Part shown: one piece after another, positions 41,382-50,917 of the stretch
Numbering within the stretch: position 1 is the first letter of the stretch
Layout: every line of letters begins with the position of its first letter
Translations under genes and position numbers: made by a program
From: Flavobacterium caeni
GTDB taxonomy: Bacteria > Bacteroidota > Bacteroidia > Flavobacteriales > Flavobacteriaceae
Direction of reading: 5' to 3'
DNA length: 64,000 bases
NCBI RefSeq assembly: GCF_900101895.1
Contig: NZ_FMVF01000003.1
Coordinates: forward strand, 1 to 64,000
Notes under the pieces: generated by a model
The model's database searches: none
What the model was told of the DNA's origin: nothing
The model's input: only the letters and a program-made list of their open reading frames with translations

Positions 41382-41906
41382 TTACTTTGATTTCTCGCCG
41401 ACAAAATAATCGGTTTGCGATTTGAACAACACGTTGAATGTCGTCAAGCTGCCGTAAATCCGCGTGATGTATTGCTGGAGTTCGACCTTTTCGTTGTCGC
41501 CCAAATTGCTCGCGTTGACTTTTTGTTCCATCACGCGCAAACGGTCGCGCACCATGATGATTTTGTTGAAAAACGTATCGATCGGCACTTCCTTGCCTTG
41601 GACGCCGTGTTGGCCGGGTTCCATGATCATTTTTCCGCCTTTCCATTTGTCGGCAATGGGCACCACTTCGGTCACGTCCGACCAGCGTTTGAGGATGTTG
41701 GTCAAGCTGCGTTCGACATCGTAAAAACTGATGGTGTCGACTTCGTTTTCGGCCGCTTCGATGACCTCGAAGGTGTCGTTGAGCGGAATGGTTTCCAATC
41801 CATTGTCGATAAATGTCACCCAATAATCTTTGGATGAAACGTTGGTCACGACGCCCTTGCCGTATGCTGGATGTTGGATGCGAGAACCGATGCCGAGTAA
41901 TTTCAT
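41382..41906 (-). CDS. Conserved flavobacterial protein with SH3-like N terminus
   Basis: A 174-residue soluble protein. Residues 1-50 (IGSRIQHPAYGKGVVTNVSS, then WVTFIDNGLETIPL) resemble small SH3-like nucleic-acid or protein-binding domains. The rest is helical (SLTNILKRWSDV, KIIMVRDRLRVMEQKVN). The ORF track starts at the correct ATG. Function is unknown. It sits divergently from the META-domain gene. Confidence 0.7.
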   Translation of the reverse strand: MKLLGIGSRIQHPAYGKGVVTNVSSKDYWVTFIDNGLETIPLNDTFEVIEAAENEVDTISFYDVERSLTNILKRWSDVTEVVPIADKWKGGKMIMEPGQHGVQGKEVPIDTFFNKIIMVRDRLRVMEQKVNASNLGDNEKVELQQYITRIYGSLTTFNVLFKSQTDYFVGEKSK

Positions 41907-42004
41907 AAGTAAGAATTTAATTTTTTACTAAAATAGAAATCTTAACAAAAACGACCAAGCTTGGTCAAAATTTCTTAAATTTAAGAATCAAAAAAATCAA
42001 AATC

Positions 42005-42439
42005 TTGAAGAATCTAACGATCATCGGAGTGTTTCTGGTGGTGCTCATGGCGTGCGGGTCCAAGAAAACCGCCGTCGTGGCCGGAAACGATCCCAAATTG
42101 CTCAACGGCGCATGGGAACTGACTTATGTGGCGGGTAACCAAGCCGCCGATCAATTGTACAGCCGTAAAAAGCCGGTGCTCAACTTCAATACCGAGGAAA
42201 GCAAGGTTAACGGGAATACAGGTTGCAACAGTTTTACGGGTGGTATTTTGAGCGTGGGCGTAGGCGAAATCAGATTCGACGACCAAATGGCGATGACCAA
42301 GATGTTTTGCGAAGGGCAGGGCGAGAACGTTTTTCTCGAGAACCTACGGAAAGTCAAAACATTTTCGCTGACCGACAACAACCAGACTTTAAGTTTGACC
42401 GATGGCAGTATTGAAGTCATGCGGCTGATCAAAAAATAA
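42005..42439 (+). CDS. META-domain lipoprotein (HslJ-like)
   Basis: A 144-residue lipoprotein (lipobox LVVLMAC, acyl Cys at about residue 17). The mature part is a META/HslJ domain (GAWELTYVAG, NGNTGCNSFTGG, TKMFCEGQGENVFLENL). Such domains occur in heat-stress or adhesion-linked proteins of bacteria. The start is TTG at 42005; no ATG fits the signal peptide. A terminator follows. Confidence 0.85.
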   Translation: MKNLTIIGVFLVVLMACGSKKTAVVAGNDPKLLNGAWELTYVAGNQAADQLYSRKKPVLNFNTEESKVNGNTGCNSFTGGILSVGVGEIRFDDQMAMTKMFCEGQGENVFLENLRKVKTFSLTDNNQTLSLTDGSIEVMRLIKK

Positions 42440-42476
42440 AAAACCGCGCCGTTTGACCCACAGCGCGGTTTTTCGA
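42437..42476. terminator. Bidirectional terminator between the META gene and acyl-CoA dehydrogenase
   Basis: A 9-bp stem AAACCGCGC/GCGCGGTTT with an internal 13-base loop at convergent gene ends. Confidence 0.8.
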
Positions 42477-42495
42477 ATTAACTCAACTATAACTA

Positions 42496-44295
42496 CTAAA
42501 AACAATATTGGTTTTCGGCGACCAGTTTGGTCGTGATGGTTTCGCGCAATCCCACGATGTTGGGCATGTTGGTATACTTGGTAAACCTTCTGAGCCCCAT
42601 GAGCATCATACGCTGTTCATCGCCTTCGGCAAAAGAGATGATACTTTCCTTACCCTTTTGCGTAACGATATCGACGGCCTTGTACAAATACAGTTGGGCC
42701 ATCGCAATTTGTTCCTTAACGGCTGCTTCGCCCGATTTTTTGGCCATTTTTTCGGTACGCAGTATGGTCGATTCGGCGATGTAGATTTCAATCAGCATGT
42801 CGGCCGCCGCCATCAACAACTGTTGGTGTGCGTCGAGGTCCGGACCGTATTTTTGTACGGCCGCGCCCGCAACCATCAAAAACGCTTTCTTGAGTTTGGC
42901 GATCATTTCCTTCTCTTCCGAGAACAGCACCGAATAATCTGGGATATTGAAGTCGGGGATGCCCATCAGTTCTTCCTGGACTTTCATCGCCGGACCGAGC
43001 AAATCGACGTGGCCTTTCATCGCCTTTTTGATCAACATGCCCACCGACAACATGCGGTTGATTTCGTTCGTTCCTTCGTAAATCCTCGAAATACGCGCAT
43101 CGCGCCACGCGCTTTCCATGGGCGTGTCTTCAGAAAAGCCCATACCGCCGTAAATCTGGATGCCTTCGTCGGTACAGTTTTGTACATCTTCGGATACGGC
43201 CACTTTCAAGATCGAACATTCGATGGCGTATTCCTCGACGCCTTTAAGTTCAGCCTCCTGATGCGACGCGCCAGCGGCTTCGCGTGCCTTGATGCGGTTT
43301 TCGATATCCTTGGCCGCCCGGTAGGTTGCGCTTTCGCCCGCATAACAACTGGTGGCCATTTCGGCCAGTTTGTAGCGTATTGCGCCAAAACTCGAAATCG
43401 GTGTGTTGAACTGGATGCGTTCGTTGGCATAATTGGTAGCGCCCGATGTCACGCGTCGTTGTGCGTCCAAACAAGCTGCGGCCAGTTTGATACGACCCAC
43501 ATTCAGCGCGTTCATCGCAATCTTGAAGCCGTTGCCGCGTTCCGAGAGCATGTTTTCGACGGGAACCTTGGTCTCGTTGAAAAACACCTGACGCGTAGAA
43601 GAGGCCCTGATACCCAGTTTGTGCTCTTCCTCGTTCATCGAGATGCCGTTTGCCGGATCGTTCTCGACAATGAATCCGGTAATGTTTTTATCGTCTTCGA
43701 TTCGAGCGAAAACAATGAACACGCTGCAGAAGCCCGCGTTCGAGATCCACATTTTTTGCCCCGTGATCGAGTAATATTTTCCGTCGTCGGACAATACGGC
43801 CTTGGTTTTTCCAGAATTGGCGTCGGATCCTGCACCCGGTTCGGTTAAGCAGTACGCGCCAAACCATTCGCCCGAAGCGAGTTTCGGAACGTACTTTTGT
43901 TTCTGCTCTTCTGTGCCATACAACGTAATCGGCATGGTCCCGATACCGGTGTGCGCGCCAAACGCCGTAGAGAACGATCCCGTTGCGCCCGAAATATAGT
44001 CGCATACCAAAACCGTGTCCACAAAGCCCATGCCCATACCGCCGTAGTTTTCGGGTACGGCCACGCTCAGGAAACCGAGGTCGCCGGCCTTACGCATACA
44101 TTCTTCGGTAAACGCGTAGTCTTTTTTCTCGAACCGGTCCTTGTTGGGCCAGATTTCCTTGTCTACGAATTCCTTGACGGAATCGCGCATCATGATTTGC
44201 TCCTCGGTAAAATCCTCGGGCGTGTAAATGTCCTCACATTGGGTTTCCTTGACAAGGAATTGACCACCGCGGGTCACGTCTTTTTCGGTTACCAT
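42496..44295 (-). CDS. Acyl-CoA dehydrogenase (fatty-acid beta-oxidation)
   Basis: A 599-residue flavoenzyme, longer than the usual 380-400 because of a C-terminal extension typical of Bacteroidota and Bacillus FadE-like enzymes. The core has the FAD/substrate motif YCLTEPGAGSDA, the QKMWISNAGF strand, and QIYGGMGFSEDTPMESAWRDARISRIYEGT near the active site. It oxidises fatty acyl-CoA to trans-2-enoyl-CoA. It is the last gene of the marR-fadN-thiolase-acdA series on the minus strand. Confidence 0.94.
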   Translation of the reverse strand: MVTEKDVTRGGQFLVKETQCEDIYTPEDFTEEQIMMRDSVKEFVDKEIWPNKDRFEKKDYAFTEECMRKAGDLGFLSVAVPENYGGMGMGFVDTVLVCDYISGATGSFSTAFGAHTGIGTMPITLYGTEEQKQKYVPKLASGEWFGAYCLTEPGAGSDANSGKTKAVLSDDGKYYSITGQKMWISNAGFCSVFIVFARIEDDKNITGFIVENDPANGISMNEEEHKLGIRASSTRQVFFNETKVPVENMLSERGNGFKIAMNALNVGRIKLAAACLDAQRRVTSGATNYANERIQFNTPISSFGAIRYKLAEMATSCYAGESATYRAAKDIENRIKAREAAGASHQEAELKGVEEYAIECSILKVAVSEDVQNCTDEGIQIYGGMGFSEDTPMESAWRDARISRIYEGTNEINRMLSVGMLIKKAMKGHVDLLGPAMKVQEELMGIPDFNIPDYSVLFSEEKEMIAKLKKAFLMVAGAAVQKYGPDLDAHQQLLMAAADMLIEIYIAESTILRTEKMAKKSGEAAVKEQIAMAQLYLYKAVDIVTQKGKESIISFAEGDEQRMMLMGLRRFTKYTNMPNIVGLRETITTKLVAENQYCF

Positions 44296-44332
44296 TTTTT
44301 GTTATTTTAAATGTTGAATTTTAAATGTTGAA

Positions 44333-44686
44333 TTATTTGGTACGAGCTTCCGAAGAAGTTTTTACAATTTTTGAGATGATGTTTATAATATGTTCAATGT
44401 CTTTTAAATATTCGTTCATTTCAAGCTTGCTCAATTCAGACCTTTCCAATAGACGAAGCCAGTACTTAGTTTCTCTTGCTTCCTTCGACGCAATCGACAT
44501 TTTGTTTACAAAGTCTCTTTTTGATTGCGCAGCAATAGCTTCTTCTACATTTGCTCCAATGCTTGTTGCCGATCTTAATAGTTGTCTTGATAGAACATAT
44601 TCATTTTCGGATTTTAGTTTTAAATAAAGTGCAATTATAGTTAGCGAAAATTCGAATGTTTTTGTGGCGATGATATTTTGTTTCAT
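44333..44686 (-). CDS. Four-helix-bundle protein (23S rRNA intervening-sequence protein type)
   Basis: A 117-residue all-alpha protein of the IVS/four-helix-bundle family, first known from inserts in 23S rRNA genes. The motif LLRSATSIGANVEEAIAAQSKRDFVNKMSIASKEARETKYWLRLLERS is diagnostic. It lies between two beta-oxidation genes in clearly AT-rich DNA, so it looks like a foreign insertion that left the operon order intact. Function of the family is unsettled; S-layer or nucleic-acid roles have been suggested. Confidence 0.85.
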   Translation of the reverse strand: MKQNIIATKTFEFSLTIIALYLKLKSENEYVLSRQLLRSATSIGANVEEAIAAQSKRDFVNKMSIASKEARETKYWLRLLERSELSKLEMNEYLKDIEHIINIISKIVKTSSEARTK

Positions 44687-44783
44687 GATGCAGATTTGAT
44701 ATGCTAATTACAACAATTAGAACTATCATCATTACAGATTATCCGTAATATCTGCCCTACATTCAAAATTTAAAATTCATCAT

Positions 44784-45965
44784 TTATAATAATTCATATA
44801 TCCCCGCACATCCCTGCCCGGTTCCCACGCACATGGTCACCATGCCGTATTTGTTGCCGCGACGCTTCATTTCGTCGAACAACTGCACAGACAATTTGGC
44901 GCCAGTGCAACCCAGTGGGTGTCCGAGCGAAATCGCACCGCCGTTGACGTTGACGATGTCGGGGTTCAATCCCAACTCGCGGATAACGGCCAACGATTGC
45001 GACGCAAACGCTTCGTTGAGTTCGATGAGCTCGATTTGGTTCAGGTTCATCCCTGCTTGTTTGAGCGCTTTCGGGATGGCCTTGATTGGCCCGATGCCCA
45101 TGATTCTGGGTTCGACGCCCGCCGAGGCAAAATTGACCAGGCGCGCGATGGGGGTAAGGTTCAATTCTTTGACCAGTTCCTCGCTCATGACCATCACGAA
45201 TGCCGCGCCATCGCTCATTTGCGAAGAGTTGCCGGCCGTGACGCTTCCGTCGGTGGCAAAAACAGGTTTGAGTTTGGCGAGCGCTTCGAGGTTGGTATCG
45301 GCGCGCGGGCCTTCGTCTTTGGCGACGGTATACGATTTGGTTTCTTTTTTTCCGGCTTCGTTGACAAACGTTTGTTCGACCGAAATCGGCACAATCTGGC
45401 TGTCGAACTTGCCTTCGGCCTGCGCTTTCAACGCCTTCAGGTGCGACTGCAACGCAAATTGGTCCTGGTCTTCGCGCGAGACGTTGAACTCCTTGGCGAC
45501 GGCTTCAGCCGTGAGACCCATGCCCCAGTAATAATCTTCGTGTCCGGCCTTGGTGACCTTGTAGTCGGGGACGGGTTTGTATCCACCCATCGGGATGTAA
45601 CTCATGCTTTCGGCACCGCCCGCGATGATACAGTCGGCCATTCCCGATTGGATTTTGGCCGTGGCCATCCCGATGGTTTCGAGTCCCGATGCGCAATAAC
45701 GGTTTACGGTCACGCCCGGTACGTCGACGATGCTGAGTCCCATCAACGAGATCAAACGCGCCACGTTGAGCCCTTGTTCGGCTTCGGGCATGGCGTTGCC
45801 CACCATGACGTCGTCAATGCGTTTTTTGTCAAAATCGGGCAGTTCGCTCATCATGTATTGGATGGTCTCGGCGGCCAGTTCGTCGGGACGTTTGAACCGG
45901 AAGACGCCTTTTGGCGCTTTGCCGACGGCCGTACGGTATGCTTTTACGATGTATGCTGTTTTCAT
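44784..45965 (-). CDS. fadA: Acetyl-CoA acyltransferase (thiolase)
   Basis: A 393-residue thiolase for the last step of beta-oxidation. The acyl-accepting Cys is Cys91 (NRYCASGLETI). The other motifs are ELNEAFASQSLAVI, GGAISLGHPLGCTGAK (catalytic His) and MVTMCVGTGQGCAGI with the second Cys. It forms an operon with the FadN-type fusion upstream and, beyond the IVS insert, the acyl-CoA dehydrogenase. Confidence 0.95.
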   Translation of the reverse strand: MKTAYIVKAYRTAVGKAPKGVFRFKRPDELAAETIQYMMSELPDFDKKRIDDVMVGNAMPEAEQGLNVARLISLMGLSIVDVPGVTVNRYCASGLETIGMATAKIQSGMADCIIAGGAESMSYIPMGGYKPVPDYKVTKAGHEDYYWGMGLTAEAVAKEFNVSREDQDQFALQSHLKALKAQAEGKFDSQIVPISVEQTFVNEAGKKETKSYTVAKDEGPRADTNLEALAKLKPVFATDGSVTAGNSSQMSDGAAFVMVMSEELVKELNLTPIARLVNFASAGVEPRIMGIGPIKAIPKALKQAGMNLNQIELIELNEAFASQSLAVIRELGLNPDIVNVNGGAISLGHPLGCTGAKLSVQLFDEMKRRGNKYGMVTMCVGTGQGCAGIYELL

Positions 45966-46039
45966 ATTTTTTGGTTTTAAAAGAATCGAGAAGCAGATTT
46001 GAGTTAGTTGAATCGGTCAGGATCTGCTTCCGTCATCTC

Positions 46040-48430
46040 TTAATTTCTTAGTGGTTTGCCTTTGGTTAACATGAATTGGATGCGTTCGAGCGTTTTGCGT
46101 TCGGTACACAGCGACAAAAATGCCTCGCGTTCGAGGTCGAGCAAGTATTGTTCGGATACGAATGTCGGTTCAGACAAATCGCCGCCCGCCATCACATAGG
46201 CGAGTTTGTTTGCGATTTTCTTGTCGTGGTCGGATATGAAATGACCCGCCGTCATTTGATCGGTCCCCACATAAAACATCCCGAGGGCCTGTTTGCCCAA
46301 TACCTTGATGTCCTTGCGTTGGATGGGTTGGGTGTAGCCCGCTTCGGCCAGCAACAATGCTTGTTTTTTGGCTTCGGCGATTTGACGGTCGCGGTTCACC
46401 ACGACAATGTCCTTGCCCGGTTGCAGGATGCCGGTGTCGAAGGCTTCATAGGCCGACGTCGATACCTTGGCCATCGCCACGGCTAGGAAATACTCCTGCA
46501 ATACGTTGAGCTCGACATCGTTTTTGTGGAACTGGTCGGCGGCACGCAACGTCATTTCTTTCGATCCGCCGCCGCCCGGGATCACACCTACGCCAAACTC
46601 GACGAGTCCGATGTAGCTTTCGGCCGCGGCCACTACCTTGTCGGCATGCAAACTGATCTCGCAACCGCCGCCCAGCGTCATGCCGTGTGGCGCGACAACC
46701 ACGGGGATCGACGAGTAACGGCAGCGCATCACCGTGTTCTGGAATGCCTTGATCGCCATGTTGAGTTCGTCGTATTCCTGTTCGACGGCCATCATGAATA
46801 TCATGCCGATGTTGGCACCCACCGAAAAGTTGGCGCCTTGGTTGCCGATCACAAGCCCTTCGTATTCTTTTTCGGCCAAATCGATCGCTTTATTGATGCC
46901 CATCAACACGTCGCCGCTGATCACGTTCATTTTAGATTGGAACTCGAGGTTCAGGATGCCATCGCCCAAATGCGTGATCGAAGCACCCGCATTGTTCCAG
47001 ATTTTTTTGTTTTCGCGGATGTTGTTCAGGATGATGAACGCGTCCTGGCCCGGCACTTTTTGTTGCGATTTTGATGCGATGTCGTAGTAATGCGACGCCC
47101 CGTCCTTGACCGTGTAAAACGTTTTGTTACCCGAGGCGAGCATGTCGTTTACCCACGGGGCGGCCGTCAATCCTTCGGCCTGGAGCAGTTCGATGCCTTT
47201 TTCGACACCCACGGCGTCCCAAATTTCGAACGGGCCGTTTTCCCAGCCGAATCCGGCTTTCATCGCGTCGTCTATTTTGTAAAGATCATCGGTGATTTCG
47301 GGTACGCGGTTCGATACATAGGCGAACATCGCCCCGAAACTCTTGCGGTAGAATTCGCCCGCCTTGTCCTTGCCGCCAACGAGTACCTTGAAACGGTCGA
47401 TGGGTTTGTCGATGGTCTTGGTGAGCTCCAAGGTCGCGAATGACGCCTTTTTGTTCGGTCTGTATTCGAGCGTATTCAAGTCCAAAGACAAAATATCCTT
47501 GTCGACTTTTTTGTAAAAACCTTGTCCGGTTTTGGAACCAAGCCATTTGTTTTCGAGCATTTTGCCGATGAAATCCGGAAGTTTGAACAATTCGTGCGCT
47601 TCGTCGTTCGGGACGCCTTCGTACAATCCGTTGGCCACATGGACGAGCGTATCCAATCCTACGACATCGACGGTTCTAAATGTCGCAGACTTTGGTCGAC
47701 CGATGACGGGGCCGGTCAGTTTGTCGACTTCCTCAATCGTCAAATCCATTTGCTTGACCAGGTGGAACAGGCTTTGGATGCCGAAAATCCCGATGCGGTT
47801 ACCGATGAACGCCGGCGTGTCTTTGGCCACAACAGACGTTTTGCCCAAGTATTGTTCGCCGTAATTGTTCAGGAAATCCAATACTTCACGCGAGGTTTTT
47901 GGCCCCGGAATGATCTCGAACAGTTTAAGGTAACGCGCCGGATTAAAAAAGTGCGTCCCGCAAAAATGTTGTTGGAAATCTTCGCTTCGGCCTTCGCTCA
48001 TAAAGTGGATCGGGATGCCCGAGGTGTTCGAGGTAATCAACGTACCCGGTTTGCGGTATTTCTCGATTTGCTCGAACACCGATTTTTTGATGTCCAACCG
48101 TTCGACGACCACTTCGATGATCCAATCGGCATCGGCAATCTTGGCCAAATCATCGGTGGTATTGCCCGTGGCGATTCGACTGGCGAATTTTTGGTGGTAA
48201 ATAGGCGAGGGCTTCGATTTCAAGGCGTTCGCCAAGTGGTCATTGACGATGCGGTTGCGAACGGCCTTGCTCTCTAAGGTAAGCCCTTTTTTGGTTTCGG
48301 CTTCGGTCAGCTCTTTCGGGACGATGTCCAGCAGCAATACCTCGACGCCGATGTTGGCAAAATGGCATGCGATGCCCGAGCCCATGATGCCCGAGCCAAT
48401 CACCGCTACTTTCTTAATGGTTCTTTTCAT
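46040..48430 (-). CDS. FadN-type fusion: 3-hydroxyacyl-CoA dehydrogenase then enoyl-CoA hydratase
   Basis: A 796-residue bifunctional beta-oxidation enzyme. Residues 1-300 form the NAD-binding hydroxyacyl-CoA dehydrogenase (VAVIGSGIMGSGIACHFANIG; NTSGIPIHFMSEG; GTHFFNPARYLKLFEIIPG). A second HAD C-terminal domain follows. The C-terminal part is a crotonase-fold hydratase (VIGNQGANFSVGANI; HGMTLGGGCEISLHADKVVA; EFGVGVIPGGGGSKEM). This domain order is that of Bacillus FadN rather than E. coli FadB. Its start overlaps the marR end by 17 bases. Confidence 0.94.
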   Translation of the reverse strand: MKRTIKKVAVIGSGIMGSGIACHFANIGVEVLLLDIVPKELTEAETKKGLTLESKAVRNRIVNDHLANALKSKPSPIYHQKFASRIATGNTTDDLAKIADADWIIEVVVERLDIKKSVFEQIEKYRKPGTLITSNTSGIPIHFMSEGRSEDFQQHFCGTHFFNPARYLKLFEIIPGPKTSREVLDFLNNYGEQYLGKTSVVAKDTPAFIGNRIGIFGIQSLFHLVKQMDLTIEEVDKLTGPVIGRPKSATFRTVDVVGLDTLVHVANGLYEGVPNDEAHELFKLPDFIGKMLENKWLGSKTGQGFYKKVDKDILSLDLNTLEYRPNKKASFATLELTKTIDKPIDRFKVLVGGKDKAGEFYRKSFGAMFAYVSNRVPEITDDLYKIDDAMKAGFGWENGPFEIWDAVGVEKGIELLQAEGLTAAPWVNDMLASGNKTFYTVKDGASHYYDIASKSQQKVPGQDAFIILNNIRENKKIWNNAGASITHLGDGILNLEFQSKMNVISGDVLMGINKAIDLAEKEYEGLVIGNQGANFSVGANIGMIFMMAVEQEYDELNMAIKAFQNTVMRCRYSSIPVVVAPHGMTLGGGCEISLHADKVVAAAESYIGLVEFGVGVIPGGGGSKEMTLRAADQFHKNDVELNVLQEYFLAVAMAKVSTSAYEAFDTGILQPGKDIVVVNRDRQIAEAKKQALLLAEAGYTQPIQRKDIKVLGKQALGMFYVGTDQMTAGHFISDHDKKIANKLAYVMAGGDLSEPTFVSEQYLLDLEREAFLSLCTERKTLERIQFMLTKGKPLRN

Positions 48431-48863
48431 TGTCGTTGAATATGTTTTTGTCGAGTATGAGTTCGTTGATGATCTCGGCCACTTCGATAAAATGGGCGAG
48501 TTGTTCGTCGGTGACGCGCGCCTTGACTTTGTCGTTGAACTGGCGCACGGTGGTTTTTGACAAGTCGCGTTTTTCCTTGCCGAATTCGGTCAGATGGATC
48601 AGTACCCCGCGACCGTCATCGGGATTGGGTTGACGCGTGATGAGGCCTTTGTCTTCCATCGATTTGAGCGTACGCGTAAGGCTCGTCGCTTCCATGCCCA
48701 TACGCGGGCCGAGTGCCGTGCTTGGCGTGCCTTCTTTGTCGATGCTGAGCAACGCAAAACCGGTGGCCATGGTCGCGCCGTACTTCTGCGCTTGTTCGTT
48801 GTACATGCGGGAAACCGCTTGCCACGTGGCGCGCAGGATGTAATCGATCGTTTTTTCTTTCAT
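48414..48863 (-). CDS. MarR-family transcription regulator of the beta-oxidation operon
   Basis: A 149-residue winged-helix regulator. The start MKEKTIDYIL at 48863 is preferred; a start 8 codons upstream is possible. The recognition helix lies in ATSLTRTLKSMEDKGLITRQPNPDDGRG, with the DDGRG wing loop. It is the first gene of the fad operon and overlaps the next by 17 bases. A palindrome upstream (48904-48915) is a candidate operator. Acyl-CoA or fatty acid is a likely effector by analogy. Confidence 0.9.
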   Translation of the reverse strand: MKEKTIDYILRATWQAVSRMYNEQAQKYGATMATGFALLSIDKEGTPSTALGPRMGMEATSLTRTLKSMEDKGLITRQPNPDDGRGVLIHLTEFGKEKRDLSKTTVRQFNDKVKARVTDEQLAHFIEVAEIINELILDKNIFNDNEKNH

Positions 48864-48897
48864 GTAGGAAACGCTAGATAAATCCAAAGATAATAAA

Positions 48898-48918
48898 AAA
48901 TACTATGCATGCATAATA
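48898..48918. promoter_or_regulatory. Palindromic operator candidate upstream of marR
   Basis: TATGCATGCATA (48904-48915) is a perfect 12-bp palindrome, 41 bases upstream of the marR start, in an AT-rich leader between fadD and marR. MarR regulators commonly bind 10-16 bp inverted repeats near their own promoter. Autoregulation is inferred, not shown. Confidence 0.5.
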
Positions 48919-48948
48919 AATTTTCATAAAAATTTGGAACTGTCGAAA

Positions 48949-48977
48949 AAAAGAAACTCCCCAAGTAGGGGAGTCTG
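48949..48977 (-). terminator. Terminator of the acyl-CoA ligase gene
   Basis: A 7-bp stem ACTCCCC/GGGGAGT with a 5-base loop; on the minus strand it is followed by TTTC and a run of seven T. Confidence 0.8.
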
Positions 48978-48978
48978 T

Positions 48979-50757
48979 TTATGCGGTCTTGTAGATCTTG
49001 TCGTACAGCGCTCTGTATTTCTCGAGGATCTGTTTGCGTTTGAGTTTGAGCGTGGGTGTGAGTTCGCCGCCCGGGATCGACCATATTTCGGGGGTCAATT
49101 CGAATTTCTTGACCTTTTCCCAATTGCCGAATTTTTCGTTCATCTGGTCAATCTCCTGTTGGATGCGGTCGATGACTTGCGGGTTGCCCGCGATCGAATT
49201 GGGGTTGTCGCAACCGCCAACATCATGCAACCTGGCCCATTCCTTGACGAATTCGAAGTTGGGCTGGATCAAGGCCGCCGGCATTTTTTCGCCTTCGCCC
49301 ACCACCATGACCTGTTCGATGAACCGCGACTGTTTCATCGCATTCTCGAGCAACTGCGGCGCCACATATTTGCCGCCCGAAGTTTTGAAGATTTCCTTTT
49401 TGCGGTCGGTGATTTTGAGGAATCCCTCGGGGTCGATCTCGCCGATGTCGCCCGTATGGAAGTAGCCGTCTGTGATCACTTCGGCCGTTTTTTCGGGATC
49501 TTTGTAGTAGCCCATCATGATGTTCGGGCCTTTGGCAAGGATTTCGCCGTCCTGCGCGATCTTGACTTCGACGTTTTCGATCGGCTTGCCCACGGTACCT
49601 ACCTTGAACATACGGTTGCGCATGTCGTTGACGGCAATCACCGGCGAGGTTTCGGTAAGCCCGTAGCCCTCGACCACCGGCAAATCGGCGGCGGCAAACA
49701 TGCGTGCGAGCCGCGGTTGCAGCGCCGCGCTGCCCGATACCATCAGGTTCAAATTGCCGCCCAACGCTTCCTTCCATTTGCTGAAAATCAACTTGCGCGC
49801 GATGGACAACTGGAATTCGTACCACCAGCCGTTGGCGCCATACGGTTCGAAGCGTTCGCCCAAATCGATGGCCCAAAAGAACAGTTTCTTTTTGATTCCC
49901 GTGAGTTCGGTGCCTTTGGCGTAGATTTTCTCGTATACTTTTTCGAGCAATCGCGGCACGACCGTCATCACATGCGGTTTGACTTCCTTGACATTTTCGC
50001 TGATCTTTTCGATCGATTCGGCAAAATAAATGCCCACACCATAATACTGGTACAGGTAGGTGACCATGCGTTCATAGATGTGGCAGATCGGCAAAAAGCT
50101 CATGGCGCGCGATTTTCCCGCTTCGAACGGAATGCGTTTCTCGCTGCCGAGTACGTTGGCCACGATGTTTTCGTGCGACAGCATCACGCCTTTTGGTTTT
50201 CCGGTGGTGCCCGACGTGTAAATGATGGTTGCCAGATCTTTGGTCGTAATCGCTGCTTTTCGCGCGTCGACTTCGGGCTGGTTGCTGTTGTCCTGGCCCA
50301 ATGCGAGCAGTTCTTTCCAGTTCTTGCATCCGTCGATTTCGTCGAACGAGTACACATCTTTCAATAGTGGTAATTGCGCGCGGATCGCCTTGACCTTGGC
50401 GAGCACCTCGACATCCGAAACAAAACAATACATGGCACCCGAATGGTCAAGGATGTATTGGTAATCTTCTTCAGAAATGGTCGGGTAAATCGGCACGTTC
50501 TGCGCGGCGGTTTGCAAAATGCCCACGTCCATGATGTGCCATTCGGTGCGGTTGCTCGACGAAATGACCGCAATCTTGTCGTCTTTTTGGATGCCCATTC
50601 GCAACAAGGCGCGCGAAATAGCGTTGGCCTTGGCGAGGTATTCGTCGCTCGAAGTCTTGACCCATTGGCCGTTGTATTTGGTCACGAGCGCATCGGGAAT
50701 GTTGTAGTATTTTTGCTGGTGATAGGGAAAATCAAACAGACGTGTAATCTCTGGCAT
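48979..50757 (-). CDS. fadD: Long-chain fatty acid-CoA ligase
   Basis: A 592-residue AMP-forming acyl-CoA synthetase. The P-loop-like motif is TIIYTSGTTGKPKGVMLSHENIV, the A5 motif GYGLTETSPV, and A8 HTGDIGEIDPEGFLKITDRKKEI. The start MPEITRLFDFPYH at 50757 matches known homologues better than the longer frame at 50838. It activates fatty acids for the beta-oxidation genes that follow on the same strand after a terminator and the marR promoter region. Confidence 0.93.
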   Translation of the reverse strand: MPEITRLFDFPYHQQKYYNIPDALVTKYNGQWVKTSSDEYLAKANAISRALLRMGIQKDDKIAVISSSNRTEWHIMDVGILQTAAQNVPIYPTISEEDYQYILDHSGAMYCFVSDVEVLAKVKAIRAQLPLLKDVYSFDEIDGCKNWKELLALGQDNSNQPEVDARKAAITTKDLATIIYTSGTTGKPKGVMLSHENIVANVLGSEKRIPFEAGKSRAMSFLPICHIYERMVTYLYQYYGVGIYFAESIEKISENVKEVKPHVMTVVPRLLEKVYEKIYAKGTELTGIKKKLFFWAIDLGERFEPYGANGWWYEFQLSIARKLIFSKWKEALGGNLNLMVSGSAALQPRLARMFAAADLPVVEGYGLTETSPVIAVNDMRNRMFKVGTVGKPIENVEVKIAQDGEILAKGPNIMMGYYKDPEKTAEVITDGYFHTGDIGEIDPEGFLKITDRKKEIFKTSGGKYVAPQLLENAMKQSRFIEQVMVVGEGEKMPAALIQPNFEFVKEWARLHDVGGCDNPNSIAGNPQVIDRIQQEIDQMNEKFGNWEKVKKFELTPEIWSIPGGELTPTLKLKRKQILEKYRALYDKIYKTA

Positions 50758-50917
50758 AGCGGTTTTATTTGGATGCAAATTAGCAAAAATATCGTTATAG
50801 TTTTGTTTAATTGTCGATTCGGTCATTCTGTCGGTCATTTTGCAGATGACATACGTTTAGGGCGACGGTCGATCTTTTTGTTACATTTGCGCAACCAAAA
50901 ATTTACGTTCGCTTCAC

